Below are positions 26,080-34,239 of a stretch of 64,000 bases of DNA, in pieces (position 1 is the stretch's first letter; each line of letters opens with the position of its first letter). The position numbers and the translations under genes are program-made. The stretch comes from CAYJAD01 sp964371225 (GTDB taxonomy: Bacteria > Desulfobacterota > Desulfovibrionia > Desulfovibrionales > Desulfovibrionaceae), in NCBI GenBank assembly GCA_964371225.1, contig CAYJNA010000001.1, forward strand, positions 20,627-84,626, given 5' to 3'. The notes beneath the pieces were generated by a model, which saw only the letters and a program-made list of their open reading frames with translations, was not told where the DNA came from and made no database searches.

Positions 26080-27536
26080 TAATTCTTCCTACGAAAATCT
26101 GCTTTCCACGTTGTATTACTACCACCAAGTTCTTTGCCGCGACAAGTGGTGCTGCTTTCAGAACCGGTACAATCCACCCTTTGAGGAACATAACTTACGC
26201 CACCTGGGCATATGGCATTGCCTGATTGCATGGAAAGCCCACCGCTACCCGTGAAGCTGGCTTGCACACCGCCTGTACAAATGGCGCCATTTTTTTCACG
26301 AACAATGCGGCGTCCTTTGCCTGATTTATCAAAACAATATTCAGCCACAATGGGTTCACCCGTTTTACGGTTAACAAGACCGGTATTACTTACCCAGCAC
26401 CCCTCTAAGAAAGCCATGTCTGACTTATCTTCTGGAATTTCCAAGGGATCATCCTTTTTGGGCTCAGGCTTCTTTTTAGGAGGCTCTTTTTTGGGTTCTT
26501 CTTTCTTAGGAACCTCTTTCTTAGGTTCTTCCTTTTTGGGCTCTTCCTCGGGTGTCATGCCAAGGAAAGGTTCATCCATAGGAGGCTCTTCTTGTTTAGG
26601 TTCCTCTAAAGGAGGCGTTTGCGCTAAAGGTTCTTGCTTAGGTATTTGTAACTTAGGCGCTTCTTGCTTGGGTATTTGCAATTTTGGAGGATCTGCAGGA
26701 ACACAAAGCGCTGCTTTATCACGTAATTGTAAAAGCAAAGCATCAATTTCTGCTTGCAAATCTCGTTCTTTCTTTTGCATTTCTTCCAACACAAGAGGCG
26801 TTTTATCCTGCGGAAGACAAGATGTTGGGAAAGGAAATTGAAAAGCAAAAGGTAAAAGCCCAAGAGCAGCCAATAAAAGTAACAAAAGTAATAAAAGTAA
26901 TAATAAAGGAAGAAGCCAGCCAAGGCACCCTCGCCCGCCTGCAACTGCCACAGGAGCTGCCGCCACCGCCGCAGCAGGAGCCGCAGCTGCCGCCACGGGT
27001 GCTGCGGCCACAGGAGCCGCAGGGGCGGCCACCACAGGCATTACGGCTGCTACGCGTGCCAAATCTTCCGGCTGTGCTCCCACGGTACCAAGAGCAAAGC
27101 CCCACGAAGTGAGTACCGGCTGATTGCCAACCACCCAAATGGCATTTTCATCGGGATATTGCAGGGCAAGTTTTAAAATTTCACCTGAAAGCACATGCTG
27201 GGAGTCTTTACTTTGTAAAAGCGTTTGAGACTTTGCGCTGAGTTCACCTGCAAGTTTTTGTATTTTTTGTGTAATTTTAAATTTTTCATCTGGAACAAGC
27301 TCAGAAAATTTTCGTACATTATCTTGGTCACTAGGAGCATGAGCGTACCAATCTATACTTTCTTGTGTAGCAGATCCACTGCTGTGTACCGGTTCTGCAA
27401 AAAGCGCCATATGTTCAGCGCCAAGCGGTTTTACCAAGGATTCAAGTTGATAATAACAATCTGTAACTAAAATTCCCTGACAGGCTAAAGGACGTACTGA
27501 GGAGCGTTTAGTGCTATGTAAAAAAATGCCTGCCAT
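26079..27536 (-). CDS. srfA: SrfA-like single-pass membrane protein
   Basis: A 485 aa protein. N-domain of about 155 residues (ending in AIWVVGNQPVLTSWGFALG), an Ala/Pro/Val-rich linker, a TM segment at about 200-232 dominated by a long leucine run, a coiled-coil stretch (EMQKKERDLQAEIDALLLQL), a Pro/Lys/Glu repeat region (KLQIPKQE twice, then KKEEP-type units) and a C-terminal domain with several cysteines. The C-terminal domain is expected in the periplasm, where the cysteines could form disulfides. Named SrfA from its place before srfB-srfC and its N-terminal pattern, which I recognise only loosely. GGAG 7 bases before ATG; 3 bases after the protease gene. Confidence 0.7.
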   Translation of the reverse strand: MAGIFLHSTKRSSVRPLACQGILVTDCYYQLESLVKPLGAEHMALFAEPVHSSGSATQESIDWYAHAPSDQDNVRKFSELVPDEKFKITQKIQKLAGELSAKSQTLLQSKDSQHVLSGEILKLALQYPDENAIWVVGNQPVLTSWGFALGTVGAQPEDLARVAAVMPVVAAPAAPVAAAPVAAAAAPAAAVAAAPVAVAGGRGCLGWLLPLLLLLLLLLLLLAALGLLPFAFQFPFPTSCLPQDKTPLVLEEMQKKERDLQAEIDALLLQLRDKAALCVPADPPKLQIPKQEAPKLQIPKQEPLAQTPPLEEPKQEEPPMDEPFLGMTPEEEPKKEEPKKEVPKKEEPKKEPPKKKPEPKKDDPLEIPEDKSDMAFLEGCWVSNTGLVNRKTGEPIVAEYCFDKSGKGRRIVREKNGAICTGGVQASFTGSGGLSMQSGNAICPGGVSYVPQRVDCTGSESSTTCRGKELGGSNTTWKADFRRKN

Positions 27537-27539
27537 GAT

Positions 27540-28754
27540 TTACTCCTTATTGGTAGAGGCTGAAGTATAAGGAATATTATGTTCTTGCAAGAAATTGATA
27601 ATATCCTTGGCAACTATGGAAAGGCTTGACTGTCTATATGACTGTTTATCCATATGAATATAGGTGTTTATACCTATTACTTCCCCTTGTTCATTAACAA
27701 GAGGGCCACCGCTGTTGCCTTGCGATACAATGGCCGTGTGTACAATAAGTTCAGGATTTTTTTCTTGAACAACGCTTACTGTGCCTTCAGAATAAATAAT
27801 ATCTGGCACATCAGTATCTTGTCCGCTCATAAGTGCTTTAAATTTAGGGTCATTAGAGGTTACAGCAGAAGGAAAACCCCATGTACTTACTTTTTGAGTA
27901 CGTTGTACATTGGTATTTAAAACTAAGGGAGCCACATCAGTTACAGGCACTTGTAATACAGCATAGTCTCGTGCAGCTATAGGGCTAATAACAAGCACCT
28001 TGGCCTTCACTGCGCCGCCTTTAAAGGTGCCAACAACATACACATCACCCTTGCCGGTACCAAGCACATGCTGATTAGTAAGCACAATACCTGGCGCTAT
28101 AAAGAAGCCTGTTCCCATTTGCATACCATTGGGTTCATCCGAAAGAACAAGCACAGTGGCATTTTCAAGATTCTGCACCATATCTGTGCCACTTTCAGTA
28201 TTGGAGTTGGAAGGCGCAGCGGGGGATGTAGCTGGAGGCGGTGGCGCTTCAGCCGGTGTAGTAGGTTGTACTTTAGGCTCTTGTTCAGTACCTTGTGGCA
28301 AAACCGGAGGCGCGTCTTGAGCTGCCCCCGGATTTTGCCCATGAGCTTTGTTTTGCTGAGGAATTTGTAAGCGTTCTCCTTCTGATAACAAAAGAGTTTT
28401 AAGCTCACAAGGTTCTTTTGCAAGTAAGGCTTTAAGACGTGCAATTTCAGCTAAAAGAGCATCATTACGCTCTTCATGCTCCAACACTATGACAGCTTCT
28501 TGTTCTAACAGAGCAAGGCGAGCTTGCCATTGATGCCAAATAATCCATGCTAAAAGGAGTAAAATGGCAAGAAAAAGAAGAATACCCCAAAACCACGGAC
28601 TAGCGTACCAAGGACGAGTCACGGGTGTTGCAGCAGTCTTTTCTTGCCCTTCCTCCTGCGCCGCTACAGTTTCTTGTTCAGAAGTAGGGGAGGATGGCGT
28701 GGCATTGCCTTCATTTGGCGTTGTATTTGTGTTGGGGTTTTGCACATCAGACAT
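27540..28754 (-). CDS. membrane-anchored trypsin-like serine protease
   Basis: A 404 aa protein. A polar N-terminus of about 50 residues, one TM at about 55-76 (WFWGILLFLAILLLLAWIIW), a coiled-coil stretch, a Pro-rich linker (about 150-190) and a chymotrypsin-fold protease domain. The catalytic triad is complete: His229 in TNQHVLG, Asp263 in ARDYAVL and Ser348 in GNSGGPLV. There is no PDZ domain, unlike DegP. Expected to act in the periplasm as a regulatory or processing protease for the neighbouring lipoprotein, SrfA or Sel1 protein (inference). Lies 2 bases after the lipoprotein stop codon. Confidence 0.92.
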   Translation of the reverse strand: MSDVQNPNTNTTPNEGNATPSSPTSEQETVAAQEEGQEKTAATPVTRPWYASPWFWGILLFLAILLLLAWIIWHQWQARLALLEQEAVIVLEHEERNDALLAEIARLKALLAKEPCELKTLLLSEGERLQIPQQNKAHGQNPGAAQDAPPVLPQGTEQEPKVQPTTPAEAPPPPATSPAAPSNSNTESGTDMVQNLENATVLVLSDEPNGMQMGTGFFIAPGIVLTNQHVLGTGKGDVYVVGTFKGGAVKAKVLVISPIAARDYAVLQVPVTDVAPLVLNTNVQRTQKVSTWGFPSAVTSNDPKFKALMSGQDTDVPDIIYSEGTVSVVQEKNPELIVHTAIVSQGNSGGPLVNEQGEVIGINTYIHMDKQSYRQSSLSIVAKDIINFLQEHNIPYTSASTNKE

Positions 28755-28756
28755 AA

Positions 28757-29557
28757 TTAACCTTCCAATGCGGCTTGTAAAATAGCGTCATTGGTGGCAA
28801 TTTGTTTTTCCACATCAACGCGCGTAGTTTCAAGTTCTGTACGAGAAGCTTTCCAAGAATTGGTGCTTTGTGCCACCTTACGTACTTCAGGATTTTTAAT
28901 TTTTGCAGGATTTTGCTGCGCTATCATAAGATTTTGTGTACCGCCCACTTCTTGCGTCATGACCTTTTGATATTCAAGATCTTTTTCTGCAGAATTTGTA
29001 TAGGTGGTTTGTAAAATACGTGCTGTTTCTTCAAGGCCGGCACGAATTTCTGTGTAACGTGCGCTGAGTTGTTGCTTGGTAATGGTACCAGCTTTGGCTT
29101 GGCTAATGGCTGCAGTAAATTCTCTTTCATAGCATTGAGATGCAATTTTAGCCGCTGCAGTGGCACGATTCATGGAGGCTGTTTCTGAGTTTAACTGACT
29201 GGCATATTTAGCATAGAATTGAGCATCACGTTTTGCTTGTTGATTCTTTCCATAAATATTTCCACCTACAGCACCAGCAGCACCACCAGCAGCAGCACCC
29301 ACTAAAGCGCCACTAGCCTTACCTGTGAGCAAGCCGCCCAAAATAGCACCTACAATGGCACCACCCACTGCGCCTGTAGCTGTGGCATTACCTGTGAGAT
29401 TTTCGTCATTGCGTAATTCTGCCACAGGTTGATAACAAGCAGGGTAGTGCTTCACTTGTGTGGTTTGTGTGCCATACTTACTTGCACAACCTGTCATTAT
29501 AAAGGTACCTAAAACAAGCACTCCAATAACAGGATTCATCTTTCCAAAGCAAAACAT
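28757..29557 (-). CDS. glycine-zipper lipoprotein
   Basis: A 266 aa lipoprotein with lipobox IMTGC after a hydrophobic segment (VIGVLVLGTF), followed by a glycine-zipper membrane-associating segment of about 55 residues (GAVGGAIVGAILGG, GALVGAAAGGAAGAVGG) and a long helical, probably coiled-coil C-terminal half. The start at 29557 has a near-perfect GGAGG site; an alternative ATG at 29587 with AAAGGA gives a longer signal sequence. First gene of the long leftward srf unit. By position and type it could do the job TagQ does in TagQRST systems, anchoring partners at the outer membrane; no sequence link to TagQ is claimed. Confidence 0.87.
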   Translation of the reverse strand: MFCFGKMNPVIGVLVLGTFIMTGCASKYGTQTTQVKHYPACYQPVAELRNDENLTGNATATGAVGGAIVGAILGGLLTGKASGALVGAAAGGAAGAVGGNIYGKNQQAKRDAQFYAKYASQLNSETASMNRATAAAKIASQCYEREFTAAISQAKAGTITKQQLSARYTEIRAGLEETARILQTTYTNSAEKDLEYQKVMTQEVGGTQNLMIAQQNPAKIKNPEVRKVAQSTNSWKASRTELETTRVDVEKQIATNDAILQAALEG

Positions 29558-29685
29558 ATTAACCTCCATGAATAGTTTCTTTTTCATACAATAAACATCC
29601 TTTAGTATGAAAAAATAAATTCCCATGTGAAACTTTATGTTATTAGCAAAAATTGAAAAGTTCCACGCCTCATAATATCGCAAGT

Positions 29686-29714
29686 AATATAGCTTATTTT
29701 TCCATAATGGGCAA
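29686..29714 (-). promoter_or_regulatory. candidate promoter of the srf unit
   Basis: Minus strand TTGCCC (29709-29714) and TATATT (29686-29691) with 17-base spacing, about 130 bases upstream of the lipoprotein start. No operator recognised. The same intergenic region must also hold the rightward promoter of the TAXI gene; it contains a GGCATATGCC palindrome near 29760 and a short AAGAAAAAA / TTTTTTCTT hairpin after it. Confidence 0.4.
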
Positions 29715-29920
29715 GTAAGTCATGCTTTATCCCTTCTGCATTTGCTAAGTAAATACCATGGCATATGCCTAAGAAAAAAAGTGTCTTTTTTCTTGCGGGC
29801 TGAAGGTTTGTGCGTTAATATCTATAAGTGTTTTTTTGCGTCATTATTTTATGTACTGCGTAAAACTGCGGTTTTAGTGGTGCCATTTTTCTTGTATCAC
29901 AGAAAATTTGGAGGATTTTT

Positions 29921-30874
29921 ATGAAACGTATTTTGCTTCTAACTTTGTCCGCTGCTTTGGTGCTTATGGCATCTGCAGGTTTTGCCGCTGACACTAAACA
30001 CCTTACCATGGGCACTGGCGGTACTGCTGGTGTGTACTATCCCCTAGGCGGCGCCATTAGCCAAACGTTAAGTTCCAAAAGTGATGGTGCTTACTCTGTT
30101 ACTGCGCAAACCACAGGTGCTTCAGGCGAAAACATGCGCCTTATTGATGCCAATGAAGTGGACTTAGCCATTTTACAAAATGATGTAGCACACTCTGCGT
30201 ACAATGGACTTGCTCCTTTTAAAGAAAAACTTGGCAAGGTACGCGCTATTGCTCGTTTATATCCTGAGTACTTACACGTTGTTGCCAGCACTGATAGCGG
30301 TGTAAAACAATTTGCAGACTTTAAAGGAAAAAAAGTTTCCGTAGGTGCACGTGGCAGCGGCAATGAAGTAAATTGTCGTCAAATATTTGAATTTTATGGC
30401 CTTGATTATAAAAATGTAGAGCCTGTATTCTTACCATACGGCGAAACAGCTGACCAATTTAAAGATCGCGCCGTTGATGGCTTTGTCTTTACCATTGGTA
30501 CACCTAATCCTGCCATTCAAGATATTACCACTTCACGCGAAGTTACCTTCATCCCCCTTGATGGCAAACCCAGTGATGAAATTGTGGCTAAATTCCCTTA
30601 TCTTGTAAAAGACGCCATCCCTGCCAATACGTATAAAGGGCAAACAGCCGCTGTTCCTACACTTTCCGTGCAGGCTATCCTTGTGGTAAGTGAAGACATG
30701 TCTGATGAAGATGCTTATCGCATCACAAAGATTTTGTTTGAAAATACCGACACCATTGCTAAGGCACATAATAAGGGCGCTGAAATTAAAATTGAAAAAG
30801 CCCTTGATGGTATTACCATTCCTTTCCACCCAGGTGCTGAAAAGTATTTGAAAGAAAAGGGCATTATGAAATAA
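29921..30874 (+). CDS. TAXI-family TRAP transporter solute-binding protein
   Basis: A 317 aa periplasmic protein with a signal peptide cleaved after GFAA. The mature start LTMGTGGTAGVYYPLGGAI is the signature of TAXI binding proteins of TRAP transporters, which bind small organic acids or related ligands; SVGARGSGNEVN and FVFTIGTPNPAIQD are further typical segments. GGAGG precedes the ATG. No DctM/DctQ-type membrane gene is adjacent, so the permease must be elsewhere or the protein acts alone. A strong terminator follows, so it is monocistronic. Confidence 0.94.
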   Translation: MKRILLLTLSAALVLMASAGFAADTKHLTMGTGGTAGVYYPLGGAISQTLSSKSDGAYSVTAQTTGASGENMRLIDANEVDLAILQNDVAHSAYNGLAPFKEKLGKVRAIARLYPEYLHVVASTDSGVKQFADFKGKKVSVGARGSGNEVNCRQIFEFYGLDYKNVEPVFLPYGETADQFKDRAVDGFVFTIGTPNPAIQDITTSREVTFIPLDGKPSDEIVAKFPYLVKDAIPANTYKGQTAAVPTLSVQAILVVSEDMSDEDAYRITKILFENTDTIAKAHNKGAEIKIEKALDGITIPFHPGAEKYLKEKGIMK

Positions 30875-30894
30875 AGATTTTTTCATAAATCTTA

Positions 30895-30928
30895 AACGGC
30901 ATGGAAGAAATTCTATGCCGTTTTTTTG
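30895..30928 (+). terminator. rho-independent terminator of the TAXI gene
   Basis: Hairpin AAACGGCAT / ATGCCGTTT with a smaller inner GAA/TTC pair, followed by a run of T to 30928; 20 bases after the stop codon. Confidence 0.92.
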
Positions 30929-31274
30929 GGCCTTGATACTGGTAATATCTTTCTATTAAAGTATCACTTTATGTATTAAAACATGCTCATTTACACTTGA
31001 AGTGTTACTTTAATATAGGTAAGGGACTGTATAGTCATCTAAAAATACGTATAGTATATTTTTACAGAGATTTAGACTGAGAAAGTCGACACTACAGGTA
31101 GGTAAAATCCATCCATTTGGCACGGCATGAGTTTTATATATTGTGTTGCAAAAGTATTGAAGAATGTGCTTTTCCATAAAGATGGGTTCTGCACAATTTT
31201 TTTTTGGTTGCATTGACTGTGGTCAGCGCTACAAAAAATTCCACATAATGTATTTGCAGGAGTCCTAAAAGAGA
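30929..31274. other. non-coding gap
   Basis: No gene seen. AT-rich, with a small ACACTT-G-AAGTGT palindrome near 30995 and a GTCGACACT string near 31087 that also begins the dispersed repeat at 50.73 kb; the rest of the repeat is not recognisable here. Only the leftward end of the degP transcript is expected to enter it. Confidence 0.4.
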
Positions 31275-31300
31275 ACCCCATGAGCCAAAACTCATGGGGT
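31275..31300 (-). terminator. hairpin terminator behind degP
   Basis: Perfect 10-bp stem ACCCCATGAG / CTCATGGGGT with a 6-base loop, 64 bases downstream of the degP stop. On the minus strand it is followed by TCTCTTTT, a modest T-run. Confidence 0.75.
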
Positions 31301-31363
31301 CTACTTTTATAATACCTTATGGCAATTGTTACATTGCAACAGTCGCCTATAGAGCTTTCATTT

Positions 31364-32806
31364 TTATTTTTCTTTGCTAGCCAAAGGCACAGCTACAAAG
31401 GTCACTTCACCGCGACGGCTTACTTGCAGCATAACCGCACCGCGAGATGTTACATCCTTAATGATTTTTGCTAATTCCTTAGCGTCTTTAACAGGTGTTA
31501 AGTTAGCAGAAAGGATAACATCACCTTGTCGAATACCAGCTTCGCTAGCAGGTTTTCCTTGTGCTACTTCCACAACTAAAAGACCTTGACCCTTTTCAAG
31601 GCTATGGGCTTTTGTTTCTTCAGCTGTGAGCGGACGTACAGAAATGCCAAGAGTTGCAGCTTCCTGCTTTTCAGCATCGGCGGGGCCGTTTCGTTGTGCA
31701 TTTAATTGGTCTGCATTGCGTTCACCAAGGGTAATGGTTAATTTCTTTTCTTTACCATCGCGCCATACAGTAACTGTGGTTTTAGCGCCGGGCTTTTGGC
31801 CTGCAATGGCGCGTAGTAGGGCGGCAGGGTCTGCAACCTTGGTGTCATCCACAGCAATGATAACATCACCAGCTTTTACGCCAGCTTTGTCTGCAGGCTC
31901 ATTTTCCATAACATTACTTATGAGCGCACCTTGAGCTTTTTCAAGGCCAAGAGCTTTGGCGGCATTTTCGCTAAGCCCTTGCATGGTTACGCCAATCCAA
32001 CCGCGACTGACTTTTTTACCAGCTTTTAATTGCTCAGTAACATTGGCAGCTTGTGAGCTTGGAATGGCAAAGCCAATACCTTGCCCACTGGCTATGATGG
32101 CAGTATTAATGCCCACCACTTCACCGGCCATGTTCAAAAGAGGGCCACCACTATTACCGGGGTTAATGGAAGCATCTGTTTGCAAAAAGTTATCAAAGGG
32201 GCCGGAATTAATATTACGGCCTTTGGCAGAAAGAATACCGGATGTCACCGTATGCTCAAGACCAAAAGGGTTACCAATGGCAAGAACCCACTCACCCACA
32301 CGAGCTTTATCAGAGTCAGCAAATGTTAAGTAGGGTAATTTTTCTTTAACCTCTACTTTAAGTAATGCTATATCTGTTTCTTCATCAGAGCCCACAAGTT
32401 TTGCGGGTATGGCTTCAGATTTGCCAATGGCTCCTTGCAGATTTACATTAATGATATCAGCGCCTTTAACCACATGAAAATTAGTTACAATATAGCCGTC
32501 ATCAGAAATAATAAAACCTGTACCTAAGGATTTTTGCTTACGCTCAGGGTTACGAGGTTGTTGTCCTTGAAATGGTTGAAATTGCTCAAAGAATTTTTCA
32601 AATCCTGGGGGCACACCTGGCATAAACTCATTCATAAAATTCTGTTTATTACCAGAGGTATTTTTTTCTGTGCTAATATTTACCACAGAAGAGCCTGCTT
32701 TTTCAGCTAAATCTACAAAGTTGGGCAGACTCGAAGCTTGCGCCATACTGGTACTGAGCAGTACAGCAAAAAATAAAAATTGAAAGACCGTTTTACGAAT
32801 AATCAT
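31364..32806 (-). CDS. degP: periplasmic serine protease/chaperone, Do (DegP/HtrA) family
   Basis: A 480 aa exported protease that degrades or refolds damaged envelope proteins. Signal peptide ends at about residue 25 (SMAQAS). The catalytic triad is His111 (TNFHVVKG), Asp145 (TDIALLKV) and Ser219 (NPGNSGGPLL). Two PDZ domains follow (about 270-360, starting near GWIGVTMQGL, and 385-475). AAGGAG lies just before the ATG. A candidate sigma-70 promoter is upstream; a heat-shock or envelope-stress element was not recognised. Confidence 0.97.
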   Translation of the reverse strand: MIIRKTVFQFLFFAVLLSTSMAQASSLPNFVDLAEKAGSSVVNISTEKNTSGNKQNFMNEFMPGVPPGFEKFFEQFQPFQGQQPRNPERKQKSLGTGFIISDDGYIVTNFHVVKGADIINVNLQGAIGKSEAIPAKLVGSDEETDIALLKVEVKEKLPYLTFADSDKARVGEWVLAIGNPFGLEHTVTSGILSAKGRNINSGPFDNFLQTDASINPGNSGGPLLNMAGEVVGINTAIIASGQGIGFAIPSSQAANVTEQLKAGKKVSRGWIGVTMQGLSENAAKALGLEKAQGALISNVMENEPADKAGVKAGDVIIAVDDTKVADPAALLRAIAGQKPGAKTTVTVWRDGKEKKLTITLGERNADQLNAQRNGPADAEKQEAATLGISVRPLTAEETKAHSLEKGQGLLVVEVAQGKPASEAGIRQGDVILSANLTPVKDAKELAKIIKDVTSRGAVMLQVSRRGEVTFVAVPLASKEK

Positions 32807-32895
32807 ATGTTCTCCTTATCAATATTCTCTATAAAACGTAGTAAAACTCCAAAGAAAAAAGGGTAGCTTGTTACACGCACCCTCTCATCCTCTTT

Positions 32896-32923
32896 AATAT
32901 AAGCAAAAAATATCTATTGTGAA
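32896..32923 (-). promoter_or_regulatory. candidate sigma-70 promoter of degP
   Basis: Minus strand TTCACA (32918-32923) and TATATT (32896-32901), spacing 16, each one base off consensus, about 90 bases upstream of the ATG. Confidence 0.5.
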
Positions 32924-33010
32924 GATGTAAAAAATAAAATATCTCTATTTATGAGAAAGTGTAGTATTTATATACAAATAGATGCATACAGAAAGAGGCT
33001 ATTTTTGTTT

Positions 33011-34225
33011 ATGATGCTTTCTGACATTTTCTCTCAAACCTTACGGAGAATTGCTGTGTTTTTACGTCACTTAAATATAACAAAAGAAATATATATACTT
33101 TTTTTGGCAGCCATACTCACATTGGCCACCATGTATATTCCACAGCCCTTACTATCTACCATTCAAAAAGATTTTTCTTCCTTAAATAACGCCCAAATAG
33201 CCTTATTTATGACTGTGGTATTTGCTCCCCTAAGCATAGCGCCGCTTATTTACGGCACGCTTTTGAGTGCTTTTTCTACTAAACGTATTTTGCAATATTC
33301 CGTAACCATACTTTTTTTTGCTTCCATAGGTATCTACTGTTCAAGTGACTTTGAAAATATACTTTTTTTTCGTAGCGTTCAAGGGCTTATTGTGCCAGCC
33401 ATGCTTACTTCACTTATGGCCTATTTGTCTGAGCATTATTCCGGCCCTCATTTACAACAAATTCTTGCTACCTATATTGCTGCAACCATTTTGGGCGGCC
33501 TCATGGGGCGTATTTTTGCGGGTATCATTGCAGACTTTTTCACATGGCAAAGTTCTTTTTTAGCTCTAGCCATGGCCTTAGCTCTGTTACTGGCACTTTT
33601 AACTACTTTAAAAGAACAGCCGGCTCATCTTAGTAAAAAAATATCAGTGGGGGAGTTTAATCACATCTTACATACGAAAGGCATTAAGAGATTACTTTTT
33701 ATTGAGGCTATTTGCTTTTTTGTTTTTGTGGCACTTGCTACATATTTACCTTTCTTTTTGACACATATAGATGAAAATATTTCAGAAAGTCGCATAGCAT
33801 TGACGTATTTAGGCTATGGCATTGGTATAGTTATCGCTTTAAAATCACGTACTATTATTGCTCGTGTGGGAGGAAGTGTAAAAAGCATTCGTCTTGGCAT
33901 TTTTACTTTTGCATTGTCTCTCCTCTTTTTTCTTGTGCCCAATGTATATTGTATTTTTTTCGCCATGTTCTTACTTTGCGCTGGGCAATTTTTAGAACAC
34001 AGCATTACCCCAGGTCTTGTAAATCGTATTTGTCCTTACAATAAAAGTGCTGTAAACGGCCTCTATCTTTCCATTTATTATATAGGAGGGGCGCTTGGCT
34101 CATATGTGCCTGGCTTTATTTATGAAAAATACGGTTGGTATACCTTTATAATGGTCTTGGGTGTTATGCTTCTCACAGCCTTTATGGCAAGTTTTGGCCT
34201 TGAAAAGCACACACCGCAACAATAA
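33011..34225 (+). CDS. major facilitator superfamily transporter
   Basis: A 404 aa inner-membrane protein with about twelve hydrophobic segments and an MFS-like overall pattern. The opening YIPQPLLSTIQKDF resembles the YnfM/AraJ-type efflux branch. The substrate cannot be inferred. An in-frame ATG at 32951 would add 20 residues, but neither start has a good ribosome-binding site; AGAGG lies 12 bases before 33011. The gene diverges from degP and converges on the pseudouridine synthase, so it seems to be alone. Confidence 0.85.
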   Translation: MMLSDIFSQTLRRIAVFLRHLNITKEIYILFLAAILTLATMYIPQPLLSTIQKDFSSLNNAQIALFMTVVFAPLSIAPLIYGTLLSAFSTKRILQYSVTILFFASIGIYCSSDFENILFFRSVQGLIVPAMLTSLMAYLSEHYSGPHLQQILATYIAATILGGLMGRIFAGIIADFFTWQSSFLALAMALALLLALLTTLKEQPAHLSKKISVGEFNHILHTKGIKRLLFIEAICFFVFVALATYLPFFLTHIDENISESRIALTYLGYGIGIVIALKSRTIIARVGGSVKSIRLGIFTFALSLLFFLVPNVYCIFFAMFLLCAGQFLEHSITPGLVNRICPYNKSAVNGLYLSIYYIGGALGSYVPGFIYEKYGWYTFIMVLGVMLLTAFMASFGLEKHTPQQ

Positions 34226-34239
34226 TATGGTATGTAATT

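Noticed and set aside
26212..26841. Plus-strand 209-codon open frame rich in Gly, Ser and Leu
   Set aside because: Antisense of the Pro/Lys/Glu linker of SrfA; composition is explained by codon mirroring and there is no start signal.
11193..29557. Possible type VI secretion locus
   Set aside because: No TssB/C sheath, VgrG, Hcp, ClpV, TssJLM, Fha, PpkA kinase or PppA gene is present; only Tag-like accessory parts are seen.
30929..31274. Another copy of the dispersed repeat
   Set aside because: Only the short GTCGACACT string is shared; the downstream blocks and the hairpin are missing.
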